NCBI RefSeq assembly: GCF_002149015.1
Contig: NZ_NGFO01000024.1
Span: 1 to 64,000, forward strand
DNA from: Gordonia lacunae
Lineage (GTDB): Bacteria; Actinomycetota; Actinomycetes; Mycobacteriales; Mycobacteriaceae
DNA: 64,000 nucleotides
Direction: 5' to 3'
Part shown: piece after piece, positions 8,790 through 18,365 of the stretch
How positions within the stretch are numbered: position 1 is the stretch's first letter
Layout: every line of letters starts with the position of its first letter
Notes under the pieces: model-generated
Databases searched by the model: none
Told to the model about the DNA's origin: nothing
The model's input: the letters and a program-made list of their open reading frames with translations, nothing else
Position numbers and translations under genes: made by a program

Positions 8790-9167
8790 ATGGCGATGCT
8801 CTTACGCGAGGCGCTCGGCGACAGCCTGCGTCGGGTCCGCACGCAACAGGGCCGAACCCTGCGCGAGGTGTCCACCGGAGCGCGGGTGAGCCTGGGGTAC
8901 CTCTCGGAAGTCGAACGCGGGCAGAAGGAGGCGTCGAGCGAGTTGCTCGCCGCGATCTGTGACGCGCTCGACGTGGAGATCGCCGACCTGCTGCTCGAGG
9001 TGGGGAGCGCCATGCGTCCGGCCGGTGCCGAACCGGTCGTGGTCGGCGCCGAGCCGATCGGCGACGCCACCGTTGTGGAGTCGGCCGAGGCAGGACTGAC
9101 CGCGACCAAGGTCGTGATCCCCGCTCCCGCCGGTCGGCGCGACGCGACTGCGCTGGCCGCCGCCTGA
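8790..9167 (+). CDS. clgR: Transcriptional regulator ClgR
   Basis: XRE-type regulator of 125 residues with an N-terminal helix-turn-helix (about 10-65; core [20 protein letters not shown]) and an Ala/Val-rich tail. ClgR activates clp protease genes and, in mycobacteria, the pspA envelope-stress operon. ATG 8790 has GGGAGGAG about 6 nt upstream. The gene follows a SigE/SigH-type promoter and precedes pspA by 143 nt, matching Rv2745c-Rv2744c. The Ala-Ala-Ala C-terminus may make it a Clp substrate, as reported for ClgR proteins; that last point is inference here. Confidence 0.92.
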   Translation: MAMLLREALGDSLRRVRTQQGRTLREVSTGARVSLGYLSEVERGQKEASSELLAAICDALDVEIADLLLEVGSAMRPAGAEPVVVGAEPIGDATVVESAEAGLTATKVVIPAPAGRRDATALAAA

Positions 9168-9262
9168 TCCCGGTTCCGTCCGACGGACGCTGTTTTGCAG
9201 CGCCGACCGACGCCGGCTTGCACCATCCGAACGACACCGAATCACCCGGGACTCACAGACGC

Positions 9263-9268
9263 TAGATT
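9263..9268 (+). promoter_or_regulatory. Possible -10 box of a pspA promoter
   Basis: TAGATT lies 42 nt before the pspA ATG, leaving a short 5' UTR of roughly 35 nt. It would allow pspA expression separate from clgR. No convincing -35 was found. Confidence 0.4.
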
Positions 9269-9310
9269 GGTCACCAGAGTTCTCAGACCCCGGAATGGAG
9301 TACGACGAGC

Positions 9311-10126
9311 ATGGCGAACCCGTTCGTGAAGTTGTGGCGCTACCTCTCAGCACTCGGCAACGCGAAGATCGACGAGCACGCTGACCCGAAAGTCCAGATC
9401 CAGCAGGCGATCGAGGACGCCCAGCGCCAGCACCAGGCGCTGTCGCAGCAGGCGGCGTCGGTGATCGGCAACCAGCGTCAGCTCGAGATGAAGCTGAACC
9501 GCCAGCTCGAGGACATCGAACGGTTGCAGGCCAACACGCGTCAGGCCCTGACCCTGGCCGACCAGGCCGCCGCCGCGGGCGACACCCAGAAGGCGACCGA
9601 GTACACCAATGCCGCCGAGGCCTTCGCGGCGCAGCTGGTGACCGCCGAGCAGAGCGTGGAAGACCTCAAATCCCTGCACGATCAGTCGCTGCAGGCCGCC
9701 GATCAGGCCAAGAAGGCCGTCGAACGCAATGCGATGATCCTGCAGCAGAAGCTGTCCGAGCGGTCGAAGCTGCTCAGCCAGCTCGAGCAGGCGAAGATGC
9801 AGGAACAGGTCTCGGCGTCGCTCAACCAGATGAGCGAACTGTCGGTGCCCGGCAACACGCCCAGCCTCGATCAGGTCCGCGACAAGATCGAGCGCCGCTA
9901 CGCGAATGCGCTCGGTTCGGCCGAGCTGGCCAAGAACTCCGTCCAGGGCCGCATGCAGGAGGTCGAGCAGGCCGGCGTCCAGATGGCCGGACACTCTCGC
10001 CTCGAGCAGATCCGCGCCAGCATGCGCGGTGACGCGCTGCCCTCCGCCGGTGCCACCACACCCGGCCTGCAGAAGCCCGCGACCCAGGCCGCGCCGCCGA
10101 CCACCGAACCGCCCCAGCAGAATTGA
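9311..10126 (+). CDS. pspA: PspA/IM30 family envelope-stress protein
   Basis: Peripheral membrane protein of 271 residues related to PspA/Vipp1 (ESCRT-III superfamily), which oligomerises on stressed membranes. The N-terminal [17 protein letters not shown] segment can form the membrane-binding amphipathic helix; residues 25-220 are almost continuous Gln/Ala/Glu-rich coiled coil; the last 40 residues are Pro/Thr/Ala-rich. Counterpart of Rv2744c. In M. tuberculosis PspM and PspN genes follow; here a glycosyltransferase follows directly. A 14-bp tandem duplication overlaps the stop codon (10117-10144). Confidence 0.93.
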   Translation: MANPFVKLWRYLSALGNAKIDEHADPKVQIQQAIEDAQRQHQALSQQAASVIGNQRQLEMKLNRQLEDIERLQANTRQALTLADQAAAAGDTQKATEYTNAAEAFAAQLVTAEQSVEDLKSLHDQSLQAADQAKKAVERNAMILQQKLSERSKLLSQLEQAKMQEQVSASLNQMSELSVPGNTPSLDQVRDKIERRYANALGSAELAKNSVQGRMQEVEQAGVQMAGHSRLEQIRASMRGDALPSAGATTPGLQKPATQAAPPTTEPPQQN

Positions 10127-10144
10127 CGCGGCAGAACTGACGCG
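10117..10144 (+). repeat. 14-bp tandem duplication over the pspA stop
   Basis: GCAGAATTGACGCG (10117-10130) is followed directly by GCAGAACTGACGCG (10131-10144), one mismatch. The first copy contains the pspA stop TGA (10124-10126); the second contains another TGA in the same relative place but out of frame (28/14 nt apart). Confidence 0.85.
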
Positions 10145-10169
10145 ATCGGTACGCGCGCACGGTGAACCC

Positions 10170-11372
10170 GTGCGCGTCGCAATTGTCGCGGGTTCCGACG
10201 CCGGACACGCCTTCCCGGCTTTCGCCCTGGCCGAACGGTTCCGTGCCGCCGGCGATCACCCGACCGTGTTCACCTCGCTCGGGTGGTCGGACGCCGCACG
10301 ACGCCGGGGCATCGACGTCGCCGAGCTCCCCGGATTGCGTGCCGAGGACTCCGACGACGACACCGACGCCGGCGCCAAGCTGAGCGCACGCGCCGCGCGT
10401 ATGGCCCGGCAGCTCGTCGGGCCGTTACGGGCGGCCGGTACCGAACTCGTCGTCTCCGATGTCATCACGGTGGGCGGAGGCTGGGCGGCCCAGCTGAGCG
10501 GCCTGCCGTGGGTCGAGCTCTCCCCGCACCCGCTGTACCGGCCGTCCCGGGGACTGCCACCGGTCGGTTCGGGCCTCGAGCCGGGACGCGGCATCGCTGG
10601 TCGGTTGCGCGACACGCTGATGCGGGCGGCCACTGCCTCGTCGATCCGCCAGGGTGTGCGGCAGCGCGCGGTCGCCCGCCGCTCGATCGGCCTGGGCGGA
10701 GCCGACGCGGAACCGGCGGCGCGTCTGATCGCCACCCTGCCCGGGCTCGAGGTCCCGCGCCCGGACTGGCCGGCGGACGCACATCTCGTCGGACCCCTGG
10801 TCTGGGAGCCGACCGACGAACTCTTCGCCGTGCCGGATGGTGACGATCCGCTCGTCGTCGTCGCACCGTCCACCGCGGAGACCGGCGCCGCCGACATGCT
10901 CGGCGCGGCGCTCGACGCGTTGTCGCCGGCCTCGCTGGGCAGGACGGTTCGGGTGGTGGTCTCGGGGCTGCGGGACCCGGCGGACGCCGATCTCGCGAGA
11001 TTCGGCGGCGAGCTGATCACCGCCGGACCGTGCCGACAGGACGAGGTGCTGACCCACGCGGATCTGCTGATCTGCGGTTCCGGTCATGGCATTCTCGCCA
11101 AGGCGATGCTGGCGTCGGTGCCGGTCGTCGCGGTGCCCGGCGGGGGAGACCAGTGGGAGCTCGCCACTCGCATCCGGCGTGCCGGCGCCGGCCGTGTCGT
11201 ACGCCCGGTCACCCCGGCGGCAGTCGCCGAGGCCGTGCGCGCGGTGCTCGACGATCCGGCGCACGCACGGGCCGCGGGCGTGATCGGGGAGTCGGTGACC
11301 GACGTCGTCGACCCGGTGGCGGTCGCGCGCCGCGTCCTGGCGTCGTCACCTAGGCTGGACCCGTGCGTCTGA
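10170..11372 (+). CDS. UGT/MGT-like glycosyltransferase (Rv2739c type)
   Basis: GT-B glycosyltransferase of about 400 residues, similar to the UDP-glycosyltransferase/MGT family and in the position of Rv2739c. The N-terminus MRVAIVAGSDAGHAFPAFAL is the acceptor-domain opening with the GH motif; the C-terminal donor domain has HADLLICGSGHGI and VPVVAVPGGGDQWELATRI (about 297-345), corresponding to the usual HGG...P...DQ motif, although the first His of HGGxG is replaced by Cys-Gly-Ser. GTG 10170 is the start that opens directly on the conserved first strand. Acceptor and sugar are unknown; an envelope lipid or secondary metabolite is possible. Confidence 0.82.
   Translation: MRVAIVAGSDAGHAFPAFALAERFRAAGDHPTVFTSLGWSDAARRRGIDVAELPGLRAEDSDDDTDAGAKLSARAARMARQLVGPLRAAGTELVVSDVITVGGGWAAQLSGLPWVELSPHPLYRPSRGLPPVGSGLEPGRGIAGRLRDTLMRAATASSIRQGVRQRAVARRSIGLGGADAEPAARLIATLPGLEVPRPDWPADAHLVGPLVWEPTDELFAVPDGDDPLVVVAPSTAETGAADMLGAALDALSPASLGRTVRVVVSGLRDPADADLARFGGELITAGPCRQDEVLTHADLLICGSGHGILAKAMLASVPVVAVPGGGDQWELATRIRRAGAGRVVRPVTPAAVAEAVRAVLDDPAHARAAGVIGESVTDVVDPVAVARRVLASSPRLDPCV
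11351..11356 (+). promoter_or_regulatory. -10 box of a leaderless promoter for DUF3046
   Basis: TAGGCT ends 6 nt before GTG 11363. It lies inside the 3' end of the glycosyltransferase gene, so DUF3046 can be transcribed on its own leaderless message. Confidence 0.5.
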
Positions 11373-11557
11373 CCGAGTTCACCGAGCTGATGACCGCCGA
11401 ATTCGGTGTGCCCTCGGCGGATTCGATCCTGTCCGATCACATCCTGATCGATGTCGGCGGACGCACCGGTGCCCAGGCGATCGACGAGGGGGTCGACCCG
11501 CGCGACGTCTGGGTCGCGATCTGTCGCGACTTCGACGTGCCGCGCCACCGATGGTGA
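11363..11557 (+). CDS. DUF3046 family protein
   Basis: A 64-residue acidic protein matching the actinobacterial DUF3046 family (Rv2738c), which almost always sits just upstream of recA. Recognisable pieces are MRLTEFTELMTAEFG, a central LSDHILIDVGGRTGAQAI and the C-terminal DVWVAICRDFDVPRHRW, each within its usual place. It overlaps the 3' end of the glycosyltransferase by 10 nt and has no Shine-Dalgarno, but a -10 box at -12. No biochemical role is known for the family; linkage to recA suggests a DNA-repair connection, which remains inference. Confidence 0.88.
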   Translation: MRLTEFTELMTAEFGVPSADSILSDHILIDVGGRTGAQAIDEGVDPRDVWVAICRDFDVPRHRW

Positions 11558-11583
11558 CACACGACCGCGTGTCGCACTTGCCA

Positions 11584-11599
11584 TCGAACAGGTGTTCGT
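11584..11599 (+). promoter_or_regulatory. SOS (LexA) box of recA
   Basis: TCGAAC-AGGT-GTTCGT matches the actinobacterial LexA site TCGAAC-N4-GTTCGA at 11 of 12 positions. It lies 157 nt before the recA ATG. Confidence 0.88.
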
Positions 11600-11755
11600 C
11601 CATTCTGGTGGCCAGAGGTGAAATCAGACGGAACCACACGGGCCGAGTCTGCGTCTGAAGAGTTGTCGGACCCTCCGGCTACCTTTCATCACATGAACGC
11701 CCGGACCGCACAGACCGCCCGCCGGAAAGCCGGCCCACAACCGAGGAGAACTCCC

Positions 11756-12799
11756 ATGGCACCTGCGCCCCAAGACCGCGAGAAGGCTCTCGACCTCGCC
11801 CTCGCGCAGATCGACAAGAACTTCGGCAAGGGCTCGGTGATGCGGCTCGGCGAGGAGACCCGGCAGCCGATCGAGGTCATCCCGACCGGTTCGATCGCCC
11901 TGGACGTCGCTCTCGGCATCGGCGGTCTGCCCCGTGGCCGCGTCGTCGAGATCTACGGTCCGGAGTCGTCGGGTAAGACCACGGTGGCCTTGCACGCCGT
12001 CGCCAATGCCCAGGCCAACGGCGGCCTCGCCGCCTTCATCGACGCCGAGCACGCACTCGACCCCGACTACGCCGCCAAGCTCGGTGTAGACACCGACGCG
12101 CTGCTGGTGTCCCAGCCCGACACCGGTGAGCAGGCGCTCGAGATCGCCGACATGCTGATCCGGTCGGGCGCCCTGGACATCCTGGTCATCGACTCGGTCG
12201 CCGCGCTGGTGCCCAAGGCCGAGATCGAGGGTGAGATGGGCGACAGCCACGTCGGCCTGCAGGCCCGCCTGATGAGTCAGGCGCTCCGCAAGATGACCGG
12301 TGCGCTCAGCCAGTCCAAGACCACCGCGATCTTCATCAACCAGCTGCGCGAGAAGATCGGCGTCATGTTCGGCACGCCCGAGACCACCACGGGCGGCAAG
12401 GCTCTCAAGTTCTACTCGTCGGTGCGTCTCGACGTCCGACGCATCGAGACCCTGAAGGACGGTACCGACGCCGTCGGTAACCGCACCCGTGTCAAGGTCG
12501 TGAAGAACAAGGTCGCACCGCCGTTCAAGCAGGCCGAGTTCGACATCCTCTACGGCCAGGGCATCAGCAAGGAGGGCTCGCTGATCGACATGGGCGTCGC
12601 GGAGGGCTTCATCCGCAAGTCGGGTTCGTGGTTCACCTACGAAGGCGATCAGCTCGGCCAGGGCAAGGAGAACGCCCGCAAGTTCCTGCTCGAGAACGTC
12701 GACATCCGCGACGAGGTCGAGAAGAAGATCAAAGAGAAGCTGGGCATCGGTGCCACGGTCGACGCCGACGACATCGCCCCGGCCCCGGTCGAATTCTGA
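11756..12799 (+). CDS. recA: Recombinase RecA
   Basis: Strand-exchange ATPase of homologous recombination and coprotease for LexA, 347 residues. Walker A GPESSGKT is at 68-75, Walker [10 protein letters not shown] near 142-150, loop L1 [10 protein letters not shown] near 156-165, and the ATP-interacting [10 protein letters not shown] segment near 194-203. There is no intein, unlike M. tuberculosis RecA. ATG 11756 is preceded by GAGGAG and gives the usual [16 protein letters not shown] start. An SOS box at 11584-11599 indicates LexA control; recX follows 11 nt downstream. Confidence 0.99.
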   Translation: MAPAPQDREKALDLALAQIDKNFGKGSVMRLGEETRQPIEVIPTGSIALDVALGIGGLPRGRVVEIYGPESSGKTTVALHAVANAQANGGLAAFIDAEHALDPDYAAKLGVDTDALLVSQPDTGEQALEIADMLIRSGALDILVIDSVAALVPKAEIEGEMGDSHVGLQARLMSQALRKMTGALSQSKTTAIFINQLREKIGVMFGTPETTTGGKALKFYSSVRLDVRRIETLKDGTDAVGNRTRVKVVKNKVAPPFKQAEFDILYGQGISKEGSLIDMGVAEGFIRKSGSWFTYEGDQLGQGKENARKFLLENVDIRDEVEKKIKEKLGIGATVDADDIAPAPVEF

Positions 12800-12810
12800 T
12801 CAGATAGATC

Positions 12811-13359
12811 GTGAGCGAGGCATCGGACCCCGAACAGACGCGCAGGCGCCGGGACAGAGATCCCGACCGCAAGGGCCCCAGCGCATGGGACTCGGCACTG
12901 CGGCTGCTCGGGGTCCGTGCACGTTCGCGGCAGGAGATGCGGGACCGATTGACGCGCAAGGGATTCGAGCCCGACGTCGTCGACGAGGTGATGGCCCGCC
13001 TGGAACAGCACAACCTGCTCGACGACGAAGAGTTCGCCTCCGAGTGGGTACGGTCCCGGCACCTCAACTCCGGTAAGGGACGCCTGGCGCTACGGCATGA
13101 ACTGCGCACCAAGGGCGTCGACGAGTCGGTCATCTCCGAGGCCCTGGCCGACATCGACCCCGATGACGAACGAGAGATCGCGTCCGGTCTGGTGGCCCGC
13201 AAACTCACGCCCTCGGTCGTCGACCGCATCGGCGATGATCGGGCCGAACGCGACAAGGCGATGCGTCGCCTCGTCGGCATGCTGGTGCGCCGTGGCTACT
13301 CCCAGTCCCTGGCCTTCGAGGTCGTAGGGGAGGCGCTCAGCGCGCTTCGCAGCGGCTGA
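12811..13359 (+). CDS. recX: Regulatory protein RecX
   Basis: RecX binds RecA filaments and restrains their activity. 182 residues built from repeated three-helix units; recognisable parts are ALRLLGVRARSRQEMRDRL (about 26-44), LLDDEEFASEWVRSR (70-84) and GKGRLALRHELRTKGV (89-104). An Arg/Asp-rich tail covers the first 24 residues. GTG 12811 follows the recA stop by 11 nt with no strong ribosome site, so translation is probably coupled to recA and both respond to the SOS box upstream. Convergent with gluD, only 15 nt away. Confidence 0.94.
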   Translation: MSEASDPEQTRRRRDRDPDRKGPSAWDSALRLLGVRARSRQEMRDRLTRKGFEPDVVDEVMARLEQHNLLDDEEFASEWVRSRHLNSGKGRLALRHELRTKGVDESVISEALADIDPDDEREIASGLVARKLTPSVVDRIGDDRAERDKAMRRLVGMLVRRGYSQSLAFEVVGEALSALRSG

Positions 13360-13374
13360 GCGCCCCGCCTCGCA

Positions 13375-14265
13375 CTATGTGCCGGTCGGCAGATTCTCCG
13401 ACGCGGCGAGTTCGGTCGCCTCGGGATCCGCGGTCGGTCCGGATGATCGGCGCCCCTGACGGAGCCGGCGCTCGAGAGCGGTGGCGAACGTCGAGAGCCC
13501 GAAGTTGATCAGGATCATGATGATGGCCACGACGATCAGCGCGGGGATGTAGTTGCCGTAGCGCGACGCCGAGAGCAGACCGCTGCGCACCACCTCGGAG
13601 TACCCGATGATGTAGCCCAGTGCGCTGTCCTTCAATGCCACGACCATCTGCGAGATCAGTGCGGGCATCATCGCGGTGATCGCCTGCGGCAGAAGGACGA
13701 TGCGCATCATCTGGCTCTTGCGCAATCCCAGCGCCATCGACGCCTCGGTCTGACCCTTGGGCAGCGAGTTGATACCCGACCGCAGGATCTCGGCCATGAC
13801 CGACCCGTTGTACAGGGTCAGGCCGGTGACCACGGCCGCGAAGGCCAGCGCCGACGACGGGAAGATGCCGTAGATGGCGAACAGGAACCAGGTGAAGACC
13901 ATCAGGATCAGCACCGGGATGGCACGGAAGACCTCGACGAAGAGCCCCGCGAGCGTCCGCACCCACAAATGATCGGAGAGCCGGCCGATGCCCAGGACGG
14001 CGCCGAGCAGCAGCGACAGCACGATGGACACCGCCGCGGCCGCCAGGGTTCGCCACAGGCCCGGCAGGATGTAACCGGTCCAGGTGCTCCACGTGACGAA
14101 CGGCGACCACTTCTCGGCGGTGAACTGCTCGTTGGCGGCGAGGACAACGATCACGTAGATCGCGATGGCGGCCAGGATCGCGAGGAAGGCGACCGCCAGC
14201 AGGCGGTTGCGGGCCCGGGCGCGTGGCCCCGGCGCGTCGTAGAGAACGGTCGAGTCGGCACTCAT
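13375..14265 (-). CDS. gluD: Glutamate ABC transporter permease GluD
   Basis: Polar-amino-acid ABC permease (HisM family), 296 residues, one of two membrane subunits of the glutamate importer. About five membrane spans follow a hydrophobic N-terminus (residues 22-47). The EAA loop, which contacts the ATPase, is visible as [22 protein letters not shown] (cores EASMALG and LLPQAI, near 172-195). The C-terminal 40 residues are charged and soluble. Its start overlaps the gluC stop by 4 nt (ATGA), and the order gluA-gluB-gluC-gluD is that of Corynebacterium glutamicum, where the operon also adjoins recX. Confidence 0.92.
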   Translation of the reverse strand: MSADSTVLYDAPGPRARARNRLLAVAFLAILAAIAIYVIVVLAANEQFTAEKWSPFVTWSTWTGYILPGLWRTLAAAAVSIVLSLLLGAVLGIGRLSDHLWVRTLAGLFVEVFRAIPVLILMVFTWFLFAIYGIFPSSALAFAAVVTGLTLYNGSVMAEILRSGINSLPKGQTEASMALGLRKSQMMRIVLLPQAITAMMPALISQMVVALKDSALGYIIGYSEVVRSGLLSASRYGNYIPALIVVAIIMILINFGLSTFATALERRLRQGRRSSGPTADPEATELAASENLPTGT

Positions 14266-14939
14266 CGTTTCACCGCCAGTCGCTTGGCGAGGTAGCCGAA
14301 GACGGCGCCCTCGCTGAGTGTGATGATCATGAACCCGACTGCGATGACGCCGAAGATGACGAACAGCTGATCGGAGTAGGTCTCGATCTCGGTCTTCATC
14401 AGGGCGGCCGCCTCGGCGACACCGATCACCGAGGCGACCGTGGTGTTCTTGGTGAGCGCGATCAGGACACTACCGAGCGGACCGATCACCGACCGGATCG
14501 CCTGCGGCAGCACGATGATCCCGAAGACCTGCGTGAACGACAGGCCGAGGGAACGGGCGGCCTCGGCCTGGCCGAGCGGGACCGTGTTGAAGCCCGACCG
14601 CAACGTCTCACAGACGAACGTCGAGGTGTACAGCACGAAGGCCAGGACGGCGAGCCAGAAGTTGTTCGACTCGATCGTCGGCGCGAACGTGAGACCCAGG
14701 TTCTGATACAGGCCGATCGCACAGAACAGCACCACCAATGTCAGGGGTGTGTTCCGGACGATGTTCACGTACACCTCGGCGAATCCGCGCATCACCGGGA
14801 CAGGGGAGACGCGCATGGCGGCGAGGATGGTGCCCCAGATCAGCGAGCCGATCGCCGAGTAGAAGGTCAGCTGGATGGTCACCCAGAAGGCGGGCCACAG
14901 CTCTGGGCCCATGCTCTCCCACAGAGAGACGTCATTCAT
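14262..14939 (-). CDS. gluC: Glutamate ABC transporter permease GluC
   Basis: HisM-family permease of 225 residues with five membrane spans. The EAA motif is [15 protein letters not shown] near residues 131-145, followed by [10 protein letters not shown]. It pairs with GluD to form the transmembrane channel for glutamate import; substrate is inferred from strong similarity to corynebacterial GluC and operon order. It follows the gluB stop by 15 nt and overlaps gluD by 4 nt. Its start sequence [19 protein letters not shown] is typical of the subfamily. Confidence 0.92.
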   Translation of the reverse strand: MNDVSLWESMGPELWPAFWVTIQLTFYSAIGSLIWGTILAAMRVSPVPVMRGFAEVYVNIVRNTPLTLVVLFCAIGLYQNLGLTFAPTIESNNFWLAVLAFVLYTSTFVCETLRSGFNTVPLGQAEAARSLGLSFTQVFGIIVLPQAIRSVIGPLGSVLIALTKNTTVASVIGVAEAAALMKTEIETYSDQLFVIFGVIAVGFMIITLSEGAVFGYLAKRLAVKR

Positions 14940-14954
14940 CGGTTGCTCCGTCGC

Positions 14955-15947
14955 TCACTGGAGCCCGGGCGGGCACGGGGTGGAGGGCGAGTCGAGGAAT
15001 TCGAGATCGCCGGGATCGGGCAGATACGGGAACTTCGAGTCCGGCCGGTCGGCGCGGGCGATGATCTCGTCCACATAGGGGTTGCCGAGCGCCTTGCGCA
15101 GTGCCGCGTTCCACGCGGACTCGCTGTCGACGGCCGGCGCGAGCATGGCGTCGAGCGCCTTGTTCACGGCGCCCTGCGAGGCGGTGTCGTTCAGGGCGAG
15201 GCCCACGCCGTAGCGCTCGGTCGAGAACGGGCTGCCGGCTGTCTTCAGGGCGTCCTTGACGCAGGCGTCCTTGAGGTAGGTCATCTCGACGAGCTTGAAC
15301 TCGCCCTCCCAGAAGTTGGAGTAGCCGGCCAGGATCGCCTCGTCGGTGGTCACCGCGTCGACCTTGTCGCGGCGCAGCGCCTCGACGCAGGCGGAGTAGG
15401 AGTCGTACTCCTGCAACTGGACCGCGGGCAGCTGTGCCTTGACGTTCTGGGCCGGCGTCGAACCGGTCACCGAGCAGAGCTTCTTGCCCTTGTCGAGGTC
15501 GGCGAGCTGGTCGATCGAGGTGTCGTCGGCGCGCACCATCAGCCCCTGATAGGTGACGAGGTACGGGCCGCCGAAGGTCACCTTCTTCGAGCGGGCCGCG
15601 TTGATCGAGTACGTGGCCGCGATGAGGTCGACCTCGCCGTTGTCGATCATCGCCTCACGTCGTGCCGAGGGGGTCTCGCGCCAGGTGACCTCGGGATGGG
15701 GGACACCGAGGTCGTCGGCGATGTGGTTGACCACGTACCGCGACACCGAGGCGTCGAATCCCTCGACATTGCCGTCCGGCTCGTACAGACCGAGACCCGG
15801 CTGATCGAACTTGACGCCCAGCACGACCGAGCCCTCGCGGATGGAATCGAGCAGATTGCGGGGTTCGGTGCTGCCACACGCCGACAGCACGGTGGCGAGC
15901 ATCGCGCCGACTGCCAGGATCAACCCGGCGGTGCGTACCTGTCTCAT
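14955..15947 (-). CDS. gluB: Glutamate-binding lipoprotein GluB
   Basis: Extracytoplasmic solute-binding protein of the family 3 type, 330 residues. It has a lipoprotein signal peptide with lipobox LSAC (Cys24), so it should be membrane-anchored outside the cell. The core opens SVVLGVKFDQPGLG and contains GFDASVSRYV and AATYSINAARSKKVTFGGPY segments (cores AATYSI, KVTFGGPY), the usual ligand-lobe motifs of glutamate/glutamine binders. One nucleotide separates its ATG from the gluA stop, indicating tight coupling. Confidence 0.94.
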   Translation of the reverse strand: MRQVRTAGLILAVGAMLATVLSACGSTEPRNLLDSIREGSVVLGVKFDQPGLGLYEPDGNVEGFDASVSRYVVNHIADDLGVPHPEVTWRETPSARREAMIDNGEVDLIAATYSINAARSKKVTFGGPYLVTYQGLMVRADDTSIDQLADLDKGKKLCSVTGSTPAQNVKAQLPAVQLQEYDSYSACVEALRRDKVDAVTTDEAILAGYSNFWEGEFKLVEMTYLKDACVKDALKTAGSPFSTERYGVGLALNDTASQGAVNKALDAMLAPAVDSESAWNAALRKALGNPYVDEIIARADRPDSKFPYLPDPGDLEFLDSPSTPCPPGLQ

Positions 15948-15948
15948 G

Positions 15949-16722
15949 TCAGTGCCCCAGGATCTTGCCGAGGAAGTCCCGGGCGCGGTCGGTCGAGGGG
16001 TTGCTGAAGAACGTCTCCGGATCGGAGTCCTCGATGATCGCCCCGTCGGCCATGAAGATGATGCGATCGGCGGCCTTCCGCGCGAAGCCCATCTCGTGGG
16101 TCACGACCACCATCGTCATGCCCTCCTTGGCGAGGGACACCATCACGTCGAGCACCTCGTTGACCATCTCCGGGTCGAGCGCCGAGGTCGGCTCGTCGAA
16201 CAGCATGATCTTGGGGTCCATCGCCAGCGAGCGGGCGATCGCCACCCGCTGCTGCTGACCGCCGGAGAGCTGGGCGGGATACTTGTCCTTCTGGCTGGCG
16301 ATGCCGACCCGTTCGAGCAGTTCGAGGGCGCGCTTGCCCGCCTCGTCCTTGCTCTTCTTGCGCACCTTGATCGGCGCGAGCGTGACGTTCTCGAGAATCG
16401 TCTTGTGCGAGAACAGGTTGAAGGACTGGAAGACCATCCCGACATCCGCGCGGAGGCGGGCGAGATCTTTGCCCTCGGCCGGTAGGACCTGACCCTCGAC
16501 GAGGATCTCGCCGCCGTCGATCGGCTCGAGGCGGTTGATCGTGCGGCAGAGGGTGGACTTGCCCGAACCCGAGGGTCCGAGGACCACCACGACCTGGCCG
16601 GCGGGGACCTCGAGATCGATGTCCTTGAGGACGTGCAACGACCCGAAGTGTTTCTGCACCCCGCGCATCGCGATCATCGGCTTGGACCCAGGGTCCGCGG
16701 ACTTGCTCGGCGAAATGGTCAT
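15949..16722 (-). CDS. gluA: Glutamate ABC transporter ATP-binding protein GluA
   Basis: ABC ATPase of 257 residues that powers glutamate uptake. Walker [10 protein letters not shown] (49-57), Q-loop MVFQSFNLF, signature [13 protein letters not shown], Walker [15 protein letters not shown], and the H-loop [10 protein letters not shown] are all present. First gene of gluABCD. ATG 16722 is preceded by TAGGGT 6 nt upstream on the same strand, so the operon message is probably leaderless; no Shine-Dalgarno is seen. The promoter faces away from miaB in a 77-nt divergent gap. Confidence 0.96.
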   Translation of the reverse strand: MTISPSKSADPGSKPMIAMRGVQKHFGSLHVLKDIDLEVPAGQVVVVLGPSGSGKSTLCRTINRLEPIDGGEILVEGQVLPAEGKDLARLRADVGMVFQSFNLFSHKTILENVTLAPIKVRKKSKDEAGKRALELLERVGIASQKDKYPAQLSGGQQQRVAIARSLAMDPKIMLFDEPTSALDPEMVNEVLDVMVSLAKEGMTMVVVTHEMGFARKAADRIIFMADGAIIEDSDPETFFSNPSTDRARDFLGKILGH

Positions 16723-16728
16723 TGGGGA

Positions 16729-16734
16729 ACCCTA
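16729..16734 (-). promoter_or_regulatory. -10 box of the gluABCD promoter, probably leaderless
   Basis: On the minus strand TAGGGT ends 6 nt before the gluA ATG. A back-to-back arrangement with the miaB -10 (16787-16792) makes the 77-nt gap a compact divergent promoter. Confidence 0.5.
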
Positions 16735-16786
16735 TCCGCCGACGTGCATCCGGGTGACCTGTGGGAGTCGATTTGCCTGCGCCCCG

Positions 16787-16792
16787 TACCCT
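16787..16792 (+). promoter_or_regulatory. -10 box of the miaB promoter, probably leaderless
   Basis: TACCCT ends 7 nt before GTG 16800. No Shine-Dalgarno precedes this GTG. Confidence 0.5.
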
Positions 16793-16799
16793 CGTAAGA

Positions 16800-18344
16800 G
16801 TGAGTATCGAGTTGTCGGATCGGCCTGAGCAGGCAGCACCCGCCGCGCGCAGCTATCAGGTTCGTACCTACGGCTGCCAGATGAACGTCCACGATTCCGA
16901 GCGGATCGCGGGTCTCCTCGAGGACGCCGGCTACGTGCGCGCCGCCGAGGACGACGCCGCGGATCTGGTCGTCTTCAACACCTGTGCCATCCGCGAGAAC
17001 GCCGACAACAAGCTGTACGGCAACCTGTCGCATCTCGCGCCGGTCAAGTCCGACCGGCCGGGTATGCAGATCGCCGTGGGCGGCTGCCTCGCCCAGAAGG
17101 ACAAGGACACCGTGCTGTCGCGGGCCCCGTGGGTCGACGTGGTGTTCGGCACGCACAACATCGGTTCGCTGCCGGCGCTGCTGGATCGGGCCCGCCACAA
17201 CGACGCCGCCCAGGTGGAGATCCTCGACGCACTCGAACGGTTCCCCTCGAACCTCCCGGCCAAGCGCGACTCCGCCTACTCGGGCTGGGTCTCGGTGTCG
17301 GTGGGGTGCAACAACACCTGCACGTTCTGCATCGTGCCGTCGCTGCGCGGCAAGGAGGTCGATCGCCGGCCGGGTGAGGTGCTCGCGGAGGTGCAGGCCC
17401 TCGTCGACCAGGGCGTCGTCGAGGTCACCCTGCTCGGCCAGAACGTCAACGCCTACGGCATGTCCTTCGCCGACCCGGACCAGCCCCGCAACCGGGGGGC
17501 CTTCGCCGAACTGCTGCGCGCCTGCGGTGACATCGAGGGGCTCGAACGCGTCCGGTTCACCTCACCGCACCCCGCCGAGTTCACCGACGACGTGATCGAG
17601 GCGATGGCCCAGACGCCGAACGTGTGTCCGCAGCTCCACATGCCACTGCAATCCGGGTCGGATCGCATCCTGCGCGCGATGCGTCGGAGCTATCGGCAGA
17701 CCAAGTTCCTGAGCATCCTCGACAAGGTCCGCGAGGCCATGCCGCATGCGGCGATCACCACCGACATCATCGTCGGCTTCCCCGGCGAGACCGAGGAGGA
17801 CTTCCAGGCCACCCTCGACGTCGTCGAGCGAGCCCGCTTCTCGAGCGCGTTCACCTTCCAGTACTCGCCCCGCCCCGGCACCCCCGCGGCGACGATGGCC
17901 GACCAGGTCCCGCCCGACGTGGTGGCCGACCGCTACCGACGACTCATCGCGCTGCAGGAACGGATCTGCCTGGCGGAGAACGAGGCACTGGTCGGCACCG
18001 AGGTGGAACTGCTCGTCGTCGCCGACGAGGGCCGCAAGTCGGCGAAGACCCAGCGCATGACCGGACGCGCCCGCGACGGCCGGCTGGTGCACTTCGCGCC
18101 CGGCACGGCAGCCGGTATCCGACCCGGCGACATCGTGCACACGCAGCTCACCGCGGCCGCGCCGCACCATCTGATCGCCGACTCCGGCGTCCTCGCGCAC
18201 CGTCGGACCCGTGCCGGCGATGCGCACGAACAGAGCCGTACCCCCACCACCGCACCCGTCGGCGTCGGGCTCGGGCTGCCGGGGGTCGGTGCCCCCGCCC
18301 CGGCTCCGGCCGACGCCGGTTGCGGCACCGGCTGCGGCAGCTGA
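16800..18344 (+). CDS. miaB: tRNA-2-methylthio-N6-dimethylallyladenosine synthase MiaB
   Basis: Radical-SAM methylthiotransferase that adds the 2-methylthio group to i6A37 in tRNAs reading U-initial codons. 514 residues from GTG 16800. Auxiliary-cluster cysteines are C26, C62 and C96 (UPF0004 domain); the radical-SAM cluster is C170-x3-C174-x2-C177; a TRAM domain spans about 395-460. After TRAM come about 50 Pro/Ala-rich residues ending in a CGTGCGS cysteine tail, which the E. coli enzyme lacks. Its substrate is made by MiaA, encoded 3 kb downstream. A GTG at 16761 would add 13 residues but lacks support; the -10 box favours 16800. Confidence 0.95.
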   Translation: MSIELSDRPEQAAPAARSYQVRTYGCQMNVHDSERIAGLLEDAGYVRAAEDDAADLVVFNTCAIRENADNKLYGNLSHLAPVKSDRPGMQIAVGGCLAQKDKDTVLSRAPWVDVVFGTHNIGSLPALLDRARHNDAAQVEILDALERFPSNLPAKRDSAYSGWVSVSVGCNNTCTFCIVPSLRGKEVDRRPGEVLAEVQALVDQGVVEVTLLGQNVNAYGMSFADPDQPRNRGAFAELLRACGDIEGLERVRFTSPHPAEFTDDVIEAMAQTPNVCPQLHMPLQSGSDRILRAMRRSYRQTKFLSILDKVREAMPHAAITTDIIVGFPGETEEDFQATLDVVERARFSSAFTFQYSPRPGTPAATMADQVPPDVVADRYRRLIALQERICLAENEALVGTEVELLVVADEGRKSAKTQRMTGRARDGRLVHFAPGTAAGIRPGDIVHTQLTAAAPHHLIADSGVLAHRRTRAGDAHEQSRTPTTAPVGVGLGLPGVGAPAPAPADAGCGTGCGS

Positions 18345-18365
18345 CCACCATCACGAAGTGAGGCG

